Below are positions 1-6,329 of a stretch of 10,425 bases of DNA, in pieces. The stretch's first letter is position 1. Every line of letters starts with the position of its first letter. This stretch comes from Candidatus Adiutrix sp. (GTDB taxonomy: Bacteria; Desulfobacterota; Desulfarculia; Adiutricales; Adiutricaceae): the NCBI GenBank assembly GCA_031285975.1, contig JAITVE010000194.1:1-10425 (forward strand), in the 5' to 3' direction. Both the position numbers and the translations under genes were made by a program. The notes beneath the pieces are model-generated. The model made no database searches. It worked only from the letters and a program-made list of their open reading frames with translations, and was not told the DNA's origin.

Positions 1-1
1 A

Positions 2-57
2 CCCGGCGGAACCGTTTGGGCCTCGCCGCAATTGCGGCGGCGTGCTGCCCCGCCGGG
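2..57. repeat. GC-rich nested inverted repeats at window start
   Basis: The 8-bp arm at 2-9 (CCCGGCGG) is the exact reverse complement of 50-57. Between them lies a perfect 16-bp palindrome at 24-39 (CGCCGCAATTGCGGCG). The layout would fold as a long interrupted hairpin in RNA, or could be a cruciform-type site. I see no coding frame with convincing protein content here. It could be the tail of a structured RNA or of an upstream gene's 3' region cut by the window edge. I do not recognise tRNA, tmRNA, SRP or RNase P motifs. Confidence 0.45.
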
Positions 58-78
58 CCGTGGAGCGGTGGAAGAAAC

Positions 79-134
79 ATGCGTCCAGGCGGGCCCGGCC
101 CCTCCGGGGCGGGAACGGGGCCGTGGAGACGCAT
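79..134. repeat. Large GC-rich hairpin upstream of rpsB
   Basis: ATGCGTC at 79-85 pairs with GACGCAT at 128-134, and CGGCCCC at 96-102 pairs with GGGGCCG at 117-123. A competing inner hairpin is GCCCC/GGGGC around 98-110. No T run follows, so it is not a typical intrinsic terminator. An 11-base direct repeat (GGGCCGTGGAG) occurs at 55-65 and again at 118-128, linking this hairpin to the structure at 2-57. The two together may be one structured RNA; its identity is unknown. Confidence 0.45.
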
Positions 135-262
135 ATGATAATTAAAGCGCAAAGTCCTCTAATCATCATTTTATATACTAAATCATGCCCCCCAAAACCG
201 CAAGCAAAAAAACCGCCAAGATCAAGGCCTTGCGCTCATACGGGGCCGGTTTTATATTTTGG

Positions 263-298
263 TTGCCAGGCGGGCCGGACTGTGGTAATACTATAAAG
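263..298 (+). promoter_or_regulatory. Candidate promoter for rpsB
   Basis: A TTGCCA at 263-268 resembles a -35 box. It is followed after 17 bases by TAATAC (286-291), within the AT-rich stretch TAATACTATAAA (286-297), which offers more than one possible -10 register. Transcription would start near 298-303 and give a leader of roughly 115-120 nt before the rpsB ATG at 419. The -10 match is only partial, so the exact register is uncertain. The stretch 137-260 is AT-rich (including TATACT at 174-179) but I could not find a matching -35 there. Confidence 0.4.
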
Positions 299-303
299 TT
301 CGG

Positions 304-322
304 TAATGGTGCGAAACCATTA
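304..322 (+). promoter_or_regulatory. rpsB leader hairpin
   Basis: TAATGGT (304-310) and ACCATTA (316-322) form a perfect 7-bp stem with a 5-nt GCGAA loop. It sits right at the predicted 5' end of the rpsB transcript. Many ribosomal-protein operons, including rpsB-tsf in gammaproteobacteria, are controlled by structured leaders bound by their own product. Whether this hairpin does that is inference; it may simply stabilise the 5' end. Confidence 0.35.
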
Positions 323-418
323 AATCCACACGCCCGCCCCGGTTTTCAAAGGTGCCGGTTTCCGGTTTTGAAAGCCCGCGAAAGGGGTTGGCGGAGGAAC
401 AACCTTAAGGAGAAGAAC

Positions 419-1237
419 ATGTCCCAGATCAGCATGAAGCAACTGTTGGAAGCCGGCGTCCACTTCGGGCACCAGACCCGCCGCTGGAACCCCAAAATGA
501 AGCCCTATATCTTCGGGGCCCGCAACGGCATCTACATTATTGATTTGCAGAAGACCGTGCAGCTTTTCAAAACCGCTTACAGCTTCCTGGCCGACACCGT
601 GGCCCAGGGCCGCAGCATCCTCTTTGTCGGCACCAAGAAACAGGCCGCCGACGCCATTATGGACGAAGCCAACCGCGCCGGGATGTTTTATATCAACTCC
701 CGCTGGCTGGGGGGGACTTTAACCAACTTCGTCACCATTAAAAAGAGCATCGACCGCCTGAAAAAGCTGGAACGCATGAAGGAAGACGGCACGATCAACC
801 TCTACCATAAAAAAGAAATCATCGGCTTTGAAAACCAGATGGTCAAGCTGAAAGCCAACCTCGGCGGCATCAAAGAGATGGATCGCCTGCCCGGCGCGCT
901 GTTCGTCATCGACCCCCGCCGGGAAAACATCGCCACCGCCGAAGCCCGCCGCCTGGGCATCCCGGTTGTGGCCGTGGTGGACACCAACTGCGACCCCGAT
1001 GAAGTCGATTACATCATCCCCGGCAACGACGACGCCATCCGCGCCATCAAGCTGATGGCCTCCAAAATGGCCGACGCCTGCCTGGAAGGCCGCGCCCGCT
1101 GGGAAGAAATGGCCCGCGGCGGCGTGCACACCCCGGATAAGGACGAGGCTGACGGCGAAGTGGCGGGCGAAGGCGCGGATTTCGCTGAAATCCAGGAAAA
1201 CGCCGCCCCTGTTGCCGCCGCTGACGACCAGGACTGA
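419..1237 (+). CDS. rpsB: 30S ribosomal protein S2
   Basis: This 272-aa protein is ribosomal protein S2, which binds late to the 30S subunit near the head-body junction and is needed for S1 binding. The N-terminus has the classic family start ([19 protein letters not shown], residues 9-27). FVGTK lies at 69-73, and the later blocks [11 protein letters not shown] and [13 protein letters not shown] are typical of S2. The start is the ATG at 419 because AAGGAG at 407-412 lies 6 bases upstream and homologues begin here; the frame is open further upstream (to 185) but that part is not conserved. The last 40 or so residues form an acidic, alanine-rich tail (ending AAADDQD) that makes the protein longer than the usual 240-255 aa. 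It is the first gene of the rpsB-tsf pair. The call is certain; the role of the tail is unknown. Confidence 0.98.
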   Translation: MSQISMKQLLEAGVHFGHQTRRWNPKMKPYIFGARNGIYIIDLQKTVQLFKTAYSFLADTVAQGRSILFVGTKKQAADAIMDEANRAGMFYINSRWLGGTLTNFVTIKKSIDRLKKLERMKEDGTINLYHKKEIIGFENQMVKLKANLGGIKEMDRLPGALFVIDPRRENIATAEARRLGIPVVAVVDTNCDPDEVDYIIPGNDDAIRAIKLMASKMADACLEGRARWEEMARGGVHTPDKDEADGEVAGEGADFAEIQENAAPVAAADDQD

Positions 1238-1254
1238 GCCGAGGGCTGAGGCCC

Positions 1255-1359
1255 TAGAGTATTTTGCAAGGTACCAGCCTGTTAGTAAATTGTAAAATAC
1301 GCAAACATCCGGGCGCTTTTCATTTCATGCAGACTACCTTGCAATAGAAAAGCGCTCTA
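1255..1359. repeat. 105-bp double-hairpin repeat, copy 1 (rpsB-tsf gap)
   Basis: This intergenic element starts TAGAG and ends CTCTA and is matched by a second copy at 3922-4025. A 44-base core (1296-1339) is identical between the two copies. The right half keeps a 9-bp stem (1313-1321 with 1347-1355). The left hairpin is degraded relative to copy 2, with several changes in 1270-1285. It sits in a 176-base spacer inside the rpsB-tsf unit, so it would be transcribed. Ends that are inverted repeats and two dispersed copies suggest a MITE- or REP-like element. Confidence 0.75.
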
Positions 1360-1413
1360 GCAATTTAAATGAATACGGAGCGCCGGGCGGCGTTCCGGGA
1401 TTAGAGGTATACT

Positions 1414-2310
1414 ATGGAAATCAGTGCGAAACTGGTCAAGGAACTGCGGGACAAAACCAACTCCGGCATGATGGACTGCAAAAAGGCGCTGGCCGAGTGC
1501 GAGTGCGACCTGGAAAAGGCTGTGGACTGGCTGCGCCAGAAGGGCCTGATGACTGCCCGCAAGCGCTCCGGCCGGGCCACCAAAGAGGGCCTCATTGTGG
1601 CCGGGGTCAGCCCCGACCAGAAAAAAGGCGCGTTGGTGGAACTGAACTGCGAAACCGACTTCGTGGCCAAAAATGAAGGCTTCCAGAAGCTGGCTGTGGA
1701 CATCATCGACGTGCTCCTGACCTCCGAGACCCCGGCCGACGTGGCCGAGCTTCTGGCCCGGCCCATGAAGTCCTGCTCCGGCAGCATCGACGACAGCCTC
1801 AAGGCCCTAGTGGGCACCATCGGCGAGAACATGAACCTGCGCCGCTTCGCCGTCCGCAAGGCCGATGGCAACAGCTTCCTCCACGCCTACATCCACGGCC
1901 CCGGCCGCCTGGGCGTTATGATTGAACTGGCCGCCGAAAAGCCCGGCGCTCCGGCTGAAGATTTGGCCCACAACCTGGCCATGCACATCGCCGCCGCCTC
2001 CCCCGCCGCCCTCACCGCCGAAGACATTCCGGCGGACATGCTGGAACGGGAAAAGGGCGTTATGCGGGCCAAGCTGGCCGAAAGCGGCAAGCCCGAAAAC
2101 ATGTGGGACAAGATCATGGTCGGCCAGGTCAAAAAGTTCTACTCCGAAGTCGTGCTCCTGGAGCAGACCTACGTGAAGGACGATAAAAAGACCGTCGCCC
2201 AGGTGCTGAAAGACGCCGCCGCCGACAGCGGCCAGGTGTCCGTCAAAGCCTACGACCGCTTTCAGTTGGGCGAGGAACTGCCCGGCGAAGAATCCGGGGC
2301 CGAAGAATAA
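1414..2310 (+). CDS. tsf: Elongation factor Ts
   Basis: This 298-aa protein is EF-Ts, the guanine nucleotide exchange factor that reloads EF-Tu with GTP. The N-terminal UBA-like domain is clear (residues 1-45, with SGMMDCKKAL at 17-26). The exchange core begins with VELNCETDFVAKN (75-87), whose TDFVAKN motif contacts EF-Tu. The length is close to the usual 280-300 aa. The ATG at 1414 is preceded by AGAGGT at 1403-1408 and matches the family start. It follows rpsB as in most bacteria, here with a 176-base gap filled largely by the copy-1 repeat. The C-terminus is acidic (ending GEESGAEE). A strong terminator follows 41 bases after the stop codon. Confidence 0.98.
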   Translation: MEISAKLVKELRDKTNSGMMDCKKALAECECDLEKAVDWLRQKGLMTARKRSGRATKEGLIVAGVSPDQKKGALVELNCETDFVAKNEGFQKLAVDIIDVLLTSETPADVAELLARPMKSCSGSIDDSLKALVGTIGENMNLRRFAVRKADGNSFLHAYIHGPGRLGVMIELAAEKPGAPAEDLAHNLAMHIAAASPAALTAEDIPADMLEREKGVMRAKLAESGKPENMWDKIMVGQVKKFYSEVVLLEQTYVKDDKKTVAQVLKDAAADSGQVSVKAYDRFQLGEELPGEESGAEE

Positions 2311-2350
2311 TAGGCTTCGGCGGCGGCTCGATGAACCGCTGCGGACAGGG

Positions 2351-2410
2351 TAAGCCGAGGGGGGCGATTCAGCCGCGCACGCGCTGAATCGCCCCGTGAG
2401 GCTTATTTTT
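2351..2410 (+). terminator. Strong intrinsic terminator after tsf
   Basis: A 13-bp perfect stem, GGGGCGATTCAGC (2361-2373) with GCTGAATCGCCCC (2383-2395), is extended by an outer stem TAAGCC (2351-2356) with GGCTTA (2400-2405). A T run at 2406-2410 follows directly. This is a textbook Rho-independent terminator. It should end most rpsB-tsf transcripts before pyrH. Confidence 0.88.
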
Positions 2411-2413
2411 ATG

Positions 2414-2442
2414 TTGAAAAAAAAGCCGGGCTGATTCATACT
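2414..2442 (+). promoter_or_regulatory. Candidate promoter for pyrH-frr
   Basis: TTGAAA at 2414-2419 (5 of 6 against TTGACA) is followed after 17 bases by CATACT at 2437-2442 (4 of 6 against TATAAT). It lies only a few bases beyond the tsf terminator and about 30 bases upstream of the pyrH start, exactly where an independent promoter would be needed. Predicted transcription start is near 2449. Confidence 0.5.
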
Positions 2443-2476
2443 CACGAAAACCGCCAAGGTGAGGGAGCGATTACTT

Positions 2477-3193
2477 GTGACTGAATACAAATACCACACC
2501 ATAATGTTAAAACTCTCCGGCGAGGCCCTCCAGGGCCAGCAGGGCTTCGGCCTCTGCCCAGACACCCTGGAAAATATCGCCAGCCAAGTGGCGGAAGTGG
2601 CCCGGGGCGGCGTGCGGGTGGGCATGGTCATCGGCGGGGGCAACATCTTCCGCGGGCAGGCCCTGGCCGAGCGCGGCATGGGCCGCGTTACCGGCGACCA
2701 CATGGGTATGCTGGCCACGGTCATCAACGCTTTGGCCATGCAGGACGCGCTGGAGCGGCAGGGCCTGGCCACCCGGGTGCAGAGCGCCATCAGCATGTAC
2801 CAGATCAGCGAGCCCTTCATCCGCCGCAAAGCCATCCGCCACCTGGAAAAGGGCCGGGTGGTCATCTTCGCCAGCGGCACCGGCAACCCCTACTTCACCA
2901 CCGACACGGCGGCGGTGCTGCGGGCCAGCGAAATCGGGGCGGAAATCATCCTCAAAGCCACCAACGTGGACGGCATTTACGACCGCGACCCCCGCAAGCA
3001 CCCCGACGCCGTCCGCCACTCCACCCTGACCTACATGGGGGCCATTAAAGACCGCCTGGAAGTCATGGACACCACCGCCTTTTCCCTGGCCATGGAAAAC
3101 CGCATCCCCCTGTTGGTTTTCAACCTCTTTCAGTCCGGCAACATCAAGCGCGCCCTTATGGGCGAGCCGGTGGGCACCCTGGTCAGCGAGTGA
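2477..3193 (+). CDS. pyrH: UMP kinase (uridylate kinase)
   Basis: This 238-aa cytoplasmic enzyme phosphorylates UMP to UDP in pyrimidine nucleotide synthesis and belongs to the amino acid kinase fold. Visible motifs are LKLSGEAL (11-18), VIGGGNIFRG (51-60), TGNPYFTTDTAA (135-146), the nucleotide-binding ATNVDGIYDRDPRKHPDA (161-178) and AFSLAMENRIPL (201-212). I chose the GTG at 2477: GAGGGAG (2461-2467) lies 9 bases upstream and the resulting length is the family's usual 238-240 aa. The frame also has a GTG at 2459, but starting there would place the Shine-Dalgarno inside the coding region. It is separated from tsf by a terminator and its own promoter, and is followed by frr. Confidence 0.97.
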   Translation: MTEYKYHTIMLKLSGEALQGQQGFGLCPDTLENIASQVAEVARGGVRVGMVIGGGNIFRGQALAERGMGRVTGDHMGMLATVINALAMQDALERQGLATRVQSAISMYQISEPFIRRKAIRHLEKGRVVIFASGTGNPYFTTDTAAVLRASEIGAEIILKATNVDGIYDRDPRKHPDAVRHSTLTYMGAIKDRLEVMDTTAFSLAMENRIPLLVFNLFQSGNIKRALMGEPVGTLVSE

Positions 3194-3209
3194 CCCCTTC
3201 GGGTCTTTT
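3192..3209 (+). terminator. Small hairpin with T run at the pyrH stop
   Basis: GACCC (3192-3196) and GGGTC (3201-3205) form a 5-bp stem with a CTTC loop, followed by TTTT at 3206-3209. The stem overlaps the pyrH TGA (3191-3193). It is short, so probably a partial attenuator that lowers frr relative to pyrH rather than a full stop; that is inference. Confidence 0.45.
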
Positions 3210-3212
3210 GGT

Positions 3213-3311
3213 GAATACGCGGCGTTTTTCCTGGCACGGGGCGGATTATGCGCCCTGCCTTTTCTGAATACGCAATATGTTTGCTGGCACGGGGCGAAGA
3301 GCGCGCCCTGC
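3213..3311. repeat. Two tandem 46-bp imperfect hairpin repeats, pyrH-frr gap
   Basis: Unit 1 is 3213-3258 and unit 2 is 3266-3311, a 53-base period. Both begin GAATACGC, share the central GGCACGGGGC, and end CGCCCTGC; I count about 35 of 46 identical positions. Inside each unit the G-rich half can pair with the C-rich half (GGCACGGGGCG with CGCCCTGC, with a bulge). The match is strongest in the stem sequences and weakest in the loops, which suggests the fold matters. No coding sense is apparent. Confidence 0.65.
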
Positions 3312-3360
3312 AAGAGCTTATCTACCGGCCGAGCCTTACTACCCGACGGGAGCAATGATT

Positions 3361-3924
3361 ATGAGCATGATCGACGACATTTACAGCGACCTCAATGACC
3401 GCATGGACAAAGCCGTTCAGGCCCTGGGCAAAAGCTTTTCCAAAATCCGCACCGGCCGGGCCACCCCGGCCCTTTTGGACGGCCTGTCGGCGGACTATTA
3501 TGGCACGGCCACGCCCCTGACCCAGATGGCCTCCATCACCGCGCCGGAGCCGCGCCTGTTGATGATTCAGCCCTGGGACAGCCAGGCCATGGGCGAGATT
3601 GAAAAAGCCATCCTGAAATCCGAACTGGGCCTGACGCCGCAAAACGACGGCAAAGTCATCCGCATCAACATCCCGGCCCTGACCCAGGAACGCCGCAAGG
3701 AACTCTCCAAGCTGGTGAAAAAGAACGCGGAAGAGGCCAAGGTGGCCATCCGCAACATCCGCCGCGACGCCAACGAAATGCTCAAAGACCTCAAGAAAGA
3801 CAAAGAGATCAGCGAGGACGACCAAAGCAAAGCCGAGGCCCAGGTGCAAAAGCTCACTGACGACTTCGTCAAGCAGGTTGACGCGGCCGCCGCCGCCAAA
3901 GAAAAAGAAATCATGGATTTCTAG
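3361..3924 (+). CDS. frr: Ribosome recycling factor
   Basis: This 187-aa protein is RRF, which with EF-G splits post-termination ribosomes. The signature [20 protein letters not shown] (15-34) marks the first long helix. [20 protein letters not shown] (65-84) and the C-terminal helical bundle [20 protein letters not shown] (104-123) follow. The ATG at 3361 is 8 bases from GGGAG (3348-3352); ATG at 3355 is too close and ATG at 3367 rather far, though 3367 would give the standard 185 aa. It ends with a TAG that is also the first three bases of repeat copy 2, so the mobile-looking element abuts or overlaps the stop codon. It is the last plus-strand gene; the next genes converge on it. Confidence 0.97.
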   Translation: MSMIDDIYSDLNDRMDKAVQALGKSFSKIRTGRATPALLDGLSADYYGTATPLTQMASITAPEPRLLMIQPWDSQAMGEIEKAILKSELGLTPQNDGKVIRINIPALTQERRKELSKLVKKNAEEAKVAIRNIRRDANEMLKDLKKDKEISEDDQSKAEAQVQKLTDDFVKQVDAAAAAKEKEIMDF

Positions 3925-4025
3925 AGCATTTTGCAATTTACCTGCCTTTAGTAAATTGCAAAATACGCAAACATCCGGGCGCTTTTCATTTCATGCAGAC
4001 TACTTTGAAATAGAAAAGCGCTCTA
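3922..4025. repeat. 105-bp double-hairpin repeat, copy 2 (frr / deaminase junction)
   Basis: This is the better-preserved copy. The ends are inverted (TAGAGC at 3922-3927, GCTCTA at 4020-4025). The left hairpin is a perfect 14-bp stem (3928-3941 with 3951-3964). The right hairpin is a 15-bp stem with one bulged A (3979-3993 with 4006-4021). It lies between two convergent genes, so it could act on transcript 3' ends from both sides, but neither hairpin is followed by a good T run. The TA at each outer end is compatible with a TA target-site duplication (as in Tc1/mariner or IS630-type elements) around a MITE; that is inference. Confidence 0.8.
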
Positions 4026-4029
4026 ATAT

Positions 4030-4206
4030 TTAATTTGACGATTGAAAGACGGCCATATTTTGCAGCATGGCCGCTTCAAACGCCGCGAAATCCCGCAGCA
4101 TACGGCTTTGGCTGTCTGCCTTGGCCGAGTTTTTGGGCACGGCCCTGCCCGTTTTGGGGCGGTTGAAATCGCCGTCCATGAACAGGCTTTCGCCGGGCAG
4201 GAAGGA
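4030..4206 (-). pseudogene. Cut-off C-terminal part of the deaminase (58 codons)
   Basis: Downstream of the deaminase's TAG, the same frame stays open for 58 codons to a TAA at 4030-4032. It begins SFLPGESLF, which follows SSLE directly after the stop. In adenosine deaminases the equivalent place reads like NS-hydrophobic-x-Y-SFLPGE, so the stop replaces what is probably a tyrosine codon. The remainder (with FNRPKTG and RMLRDFAAFEAAMLQN) looks like normal amphipathic protein sequence. It has no good start of its own, so it is likely untranslated unless the stop is read through. Confidence 0.75.
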
Positions 4207-5535
4207 CTATTCCAAGCTGCTGAACGCCAGCCATTTCAAGTCGCCGTAGCCCAGGTTGAACCACTGGGCCGCGCGCACATATTCCATGGTCAGGTTGCCG
4301 CGCGAGATGCCTTCGTCGTCCGTATTCAGCACCAGGGGCACCCCGGCCTCCCGGTACAACTGGAAGGGGTGGCGTTCCGGCGTGACGTTCAAAATGCCGT
4401 CGTTGCTGGTGAGGCAGAGTTCCAGGGCGATTTTCTGGTCGCGCATGGTTTTGAGAATTGCGTAGGCACTATCGTCCCACATAACGGCCACGCCGTGGCC
4501 GAGGCGGGCGGCATGGCCCTTGCCCAGGGTGTCGCTGATGCGGCTGCGCAGGTCGGCGTAGGGGGAAAATTCCAGGGTCAGTTCGCCCCCGTGCGGGTTC
4601 ATATGCACGGTGTTGTCTGGATGCCGCGCTTGCAGGGCCCGCCATTCTTCGTCGATAACGCGGAATTGCAGGGCATATTGGGTGCGGGAGACCCAACTGT
4701 CCTCAGGGGAAAGGATAGTTACCGCCGTTGCCCCTACGTCCTTACAGGCGTAGGCAGTTTCCAGAATTCCGGCCGTCTGCCTGCGCCACCAGTCCTCATA
4801 GCCCTCCATGGTGGGCTGGCCGTCTTTTTTCGGCGTGCCGTCACGGTAGAGGGTCAGGCTCCAGAGCACGGAGAGTTCGGCGGGGGTTCCGGCCTCCCGC
4901 AATTCCCGCAGGGCGTTCTCAATGGCGGCATTGCTGCGGGTGAGTTTTTCCCTGGTTTTTTCCGCATTGACGGTGCCGTCCGGGTTGCTGCTCGGGCTGG
5001 TCATCAGTTCCAGATGGCTGATGTTCTGGGCCGCGGCCCGGCTGACGATTTCACGCATCTGGTCTTCCGTGCCCGGCTGCGCCGCGCCGAAACGGCCGAA
5101 AGCGGTGAAGAAATGCACGTTGCCGCTTTCCGCTTCCTTATCGCTGTTGCGGATGCTGAGCGCGGCCAGCACCTCGTTGTATTTCAGGTAGTCAAAGCGC
5201 AGATCCGCAGCCGGGTAAAAGGTTTCCCCGGCTTTTCCCGCAGGCTGCCTGTCCGTGAAGCTGCGGCTGGCGCGGTCATAAAAAAGCCCTTTGGCAATGG
5301 CCAGGTCGATCATACCCTCCGGGTATACCGACCCGCTGGGGTGGGCGTGGAGATCCGCGCCCTTGGGCATTTTGTGCAAAAAGGCGATGAGCGAGGCTTC
5401 ATTGCCTTTGCTGCGCTCAAAAAAAGCGGCCACCCGTTCGTCCGTATTCAGGGTGACGGTTCCGCCCGCCAGGGCGGCAGCGGGCGCGCACAGCAGAACT
5501 AACAGCACAAAAAAGCATTTCATCAGTTCTTTCAT
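4207..5535 (-). CDS. Secreted adenosine deaminase-like protein, cut by a stop codon near its C-terminus
   Basis: This 442-aa product resembles adenosine/AMP deaminases of the amidohydrolase superfamily, which convert adenosine to inosine with a zinc ion. The metal and catalytic motifs are intact: HAH (H63, H65), HGGE (H315, E318), GHG (H347) and NTDD (D406, D407). CLTSND (374-379) is also a family block. A signal peptide is visible (residues 1-23, hydrophobic core then ALA), so it would act in the periplasm, perhaps in nucleoside salvage. The ATG at 5535 has GGAG 5 bases upstream (5541-5544). It is the last gene of the minus-strand array. The frame ends in TAG at 4207-4209, immediately before the conserved SFLPGE segment, which is still encoded. 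It may be inactive, partly active, or the stop may be a sequencing error. Exact substrate is not certain. Confidence 0.85.
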   Translation of the reverse strand: MKELMKCFFVLLVLLCAPAAALAGGTVTLNTDERVAAFFERSKGNEASLIAFLHKMPKGADLHAHPSGSVYPEGMIDLAIAKGLFYDRASRSFTDRQPAGKAGETFYPAADLRFDYLKYNEVLAALSIRNSDKEAESGNVHFFTAFGRFGAAQPGTEDQMREIVSRAAAQNISHLELMTSPSSNPDGTVNAEKTREKLTRSNAAIENALRELREAGTPAELSVLWSLTLYRDGTPKKDGQPTMEGYEDWWRRQTAGILETAYACKDVGATAVTILSPEDSWVSRTQYALQFRVIDEEWRALQARHPDNTVHMNPHGGELTLEFSPYADLRSRISDTLGKGHAARLGHGVAVMWDDSAYAILKTMRDQKIALELCLTSNDGILNVTPERHPFQLYREAGVPLVLNTDDEGISRGNLTMEYVRAAQWFNLGYGDLKWLAFSSLE

Positions 5536-5547
5536 AACAACTCCAGT

Positions 5548-5655
5548 CTATTGCTCGACCATATCCAGGTTCATGAACCAATTCTCTATGTCGGTCGCGC
5601 CATATACTTTGTCCTGGATGTACCCGAGTTTATCGTCTCTCAGAATCTGGCTCAT
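5548..5655 (-). pseudogene. 35-codon orphan reading frame between two exported-protein genes
   Basis: An ATG at 5655 opens a 35-aa frame (DDKLGYIQDKVYGATDIENW is its middle part) ending in TAG at 5548-5550, just before the deaminase's ribosome binding site. The composition looks like real protein. The same frame extends upstream of the ATG and includes LNGCAAVSGT, which resembles a lipobox, but no hydrophobic signal precedes it because that part overlaps the 3' end of the 204-aa gene. There is no good Shine-Dalgarno. It is most likely the leftover C-terminus of a deleted exported protein or lipoprotein; a functional small protein is less likely. Confidence 0.35.
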
Positions 5656-5687
5656 CGTTACGGTACCAGAAACGGCGGCGCAGCCAT

Positions 5688-6302
5688 TCAATCCGTGTTC
5701 GTGTGGAGGCTGATGATGCTCCAGGTGTCTTTGCCGCCGAATTTGTACGGCTTGCCCACAGCTTCGAAGGGGTAGGTGGCCTCGTCGTTGCCGTCGGCGT
5801 TATAGAGCTCGCCGGTCATCTTGATGTGGCCGCCGGGGAGTTGAAAGGCCTCGCGCACCCGCGCGTAATATATGGCTTCGCCGTCCGCGCCGTAGAAATG
5901 GTAGCGTGTGCCGTCATAATAATACGGCGGGTCGGATTCCATGACGCTGCCGTGCTTCAGGCCCACATCGAAATATTTCTTCACGCTTTCAGCCACCCAT
6001 TTGCCGTCAACGGCCAAGTCGCCGTTTTGGCTTTTCTTTTGAACGATGCGGCTTTTGAAGTTGTTGATGTAATTGTGCCCTATCCCGAAGCGCACCAAAT
6101 CTTCGCGGGCCATAGCCGCCGGGCTCTCGATTTCCCAAAAGCCGAGCTCGGTGAAATTGCTTAAAAAAACGCTCATGCGCTTGAGGGTGGCCGCGCTCGC
6201 CGCCATTTTCGTTTCGGTCTGCGCGGCGGCTATGCCGCCCAGGGTCAGGGTTATAATCGCCAGGGCCGAGCAGAGCGTCAGTTTCGCCAGATTCTTTTTC
6301 AT
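5688..6302 (-). CDS. Exported 204-aa protein of unknown function
   Basis: A signal peptide is clear: KK at the N-terminus, a hydrophobic core (about 8-24) and AAA before Q28. The mature part has aromatic blocks FLSNFTELGFWEIE (46-59), the FGIGHNYINNF segment (72-82), a YYYDGTRYHFYGADGEAIYYAR block (127-148) and MTGELYNADG (162-171). It ends KDTWSIISLHTNTD. It resembles a family of small secreted bacterial proteins I have seen in gut Firmicutes, but I cannot name a domain or function. The ATG at 6302 has AGGAG six bases upstream. It lies 27 bases after the 184-aa gene and is probably cotranscribed. Confidence 0.8.
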   Translation of the reverse strand: MKKNLAKLTLCSALAIITLTLGGIAAAQTETKMAASAATLKRMSVFLSNFTELGFWEIESPAAMAREDLVRFGIGHNYINNFKSRIVQKKSQNGDLAVDGKWVAESVKKYFDVGLKHGSVMESDPPYYYDGTRYHFYGADGEAIYYARVREAFQLPGGHIKMTGELYNADGNDEATYPFEAVGKPYKFGGKDTWSIISLHTNTD

Positions 6303-6329
6303 AGCCGTCTCCTGAATTTCCGTAATTTC

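Noticed and set aside
137..200. Second rpsB promoter at the AT-rich stretch with TATACT (174-179)
   Set aside because: No acceptable -35 sequence lies at 16-18 bases upstream.
1807..2886. 359-codon minus-strand frame across tsf and pyrH
   Set aside because: It overlaps two certain genes on the other strand and a terminator, and shows low-complexity content typical of antisense frames in GC-rich DNA.
4207..4209. Pyrrolysine or other amber recoding of the deaminase stop
   Set aside because: No pyl genes or suppressor tRNA are in the window, TAG is used as the normal stop of frr, and pyrrolysine is not known in this enzyme family. A simple nonsense change is likelier.
4042..5502. Long plus-strand reading frame of 486 codons opposite the deaminase
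   Set aside because: It is the complement of the deaminase gene in GC-rich DNA. The minus strand has the family motifs, a signal peptide and a ribosome binding site; the plus frame has none.
5551..5775. 74-codon plus-strand frame in the gap before the 204-aa gene
   Set aside because: It has no ribosome binding site, begins at TTG and overlaps the 3' end of the 204-aa gene on the opposite strand; it is the complement of the orphan remnant.
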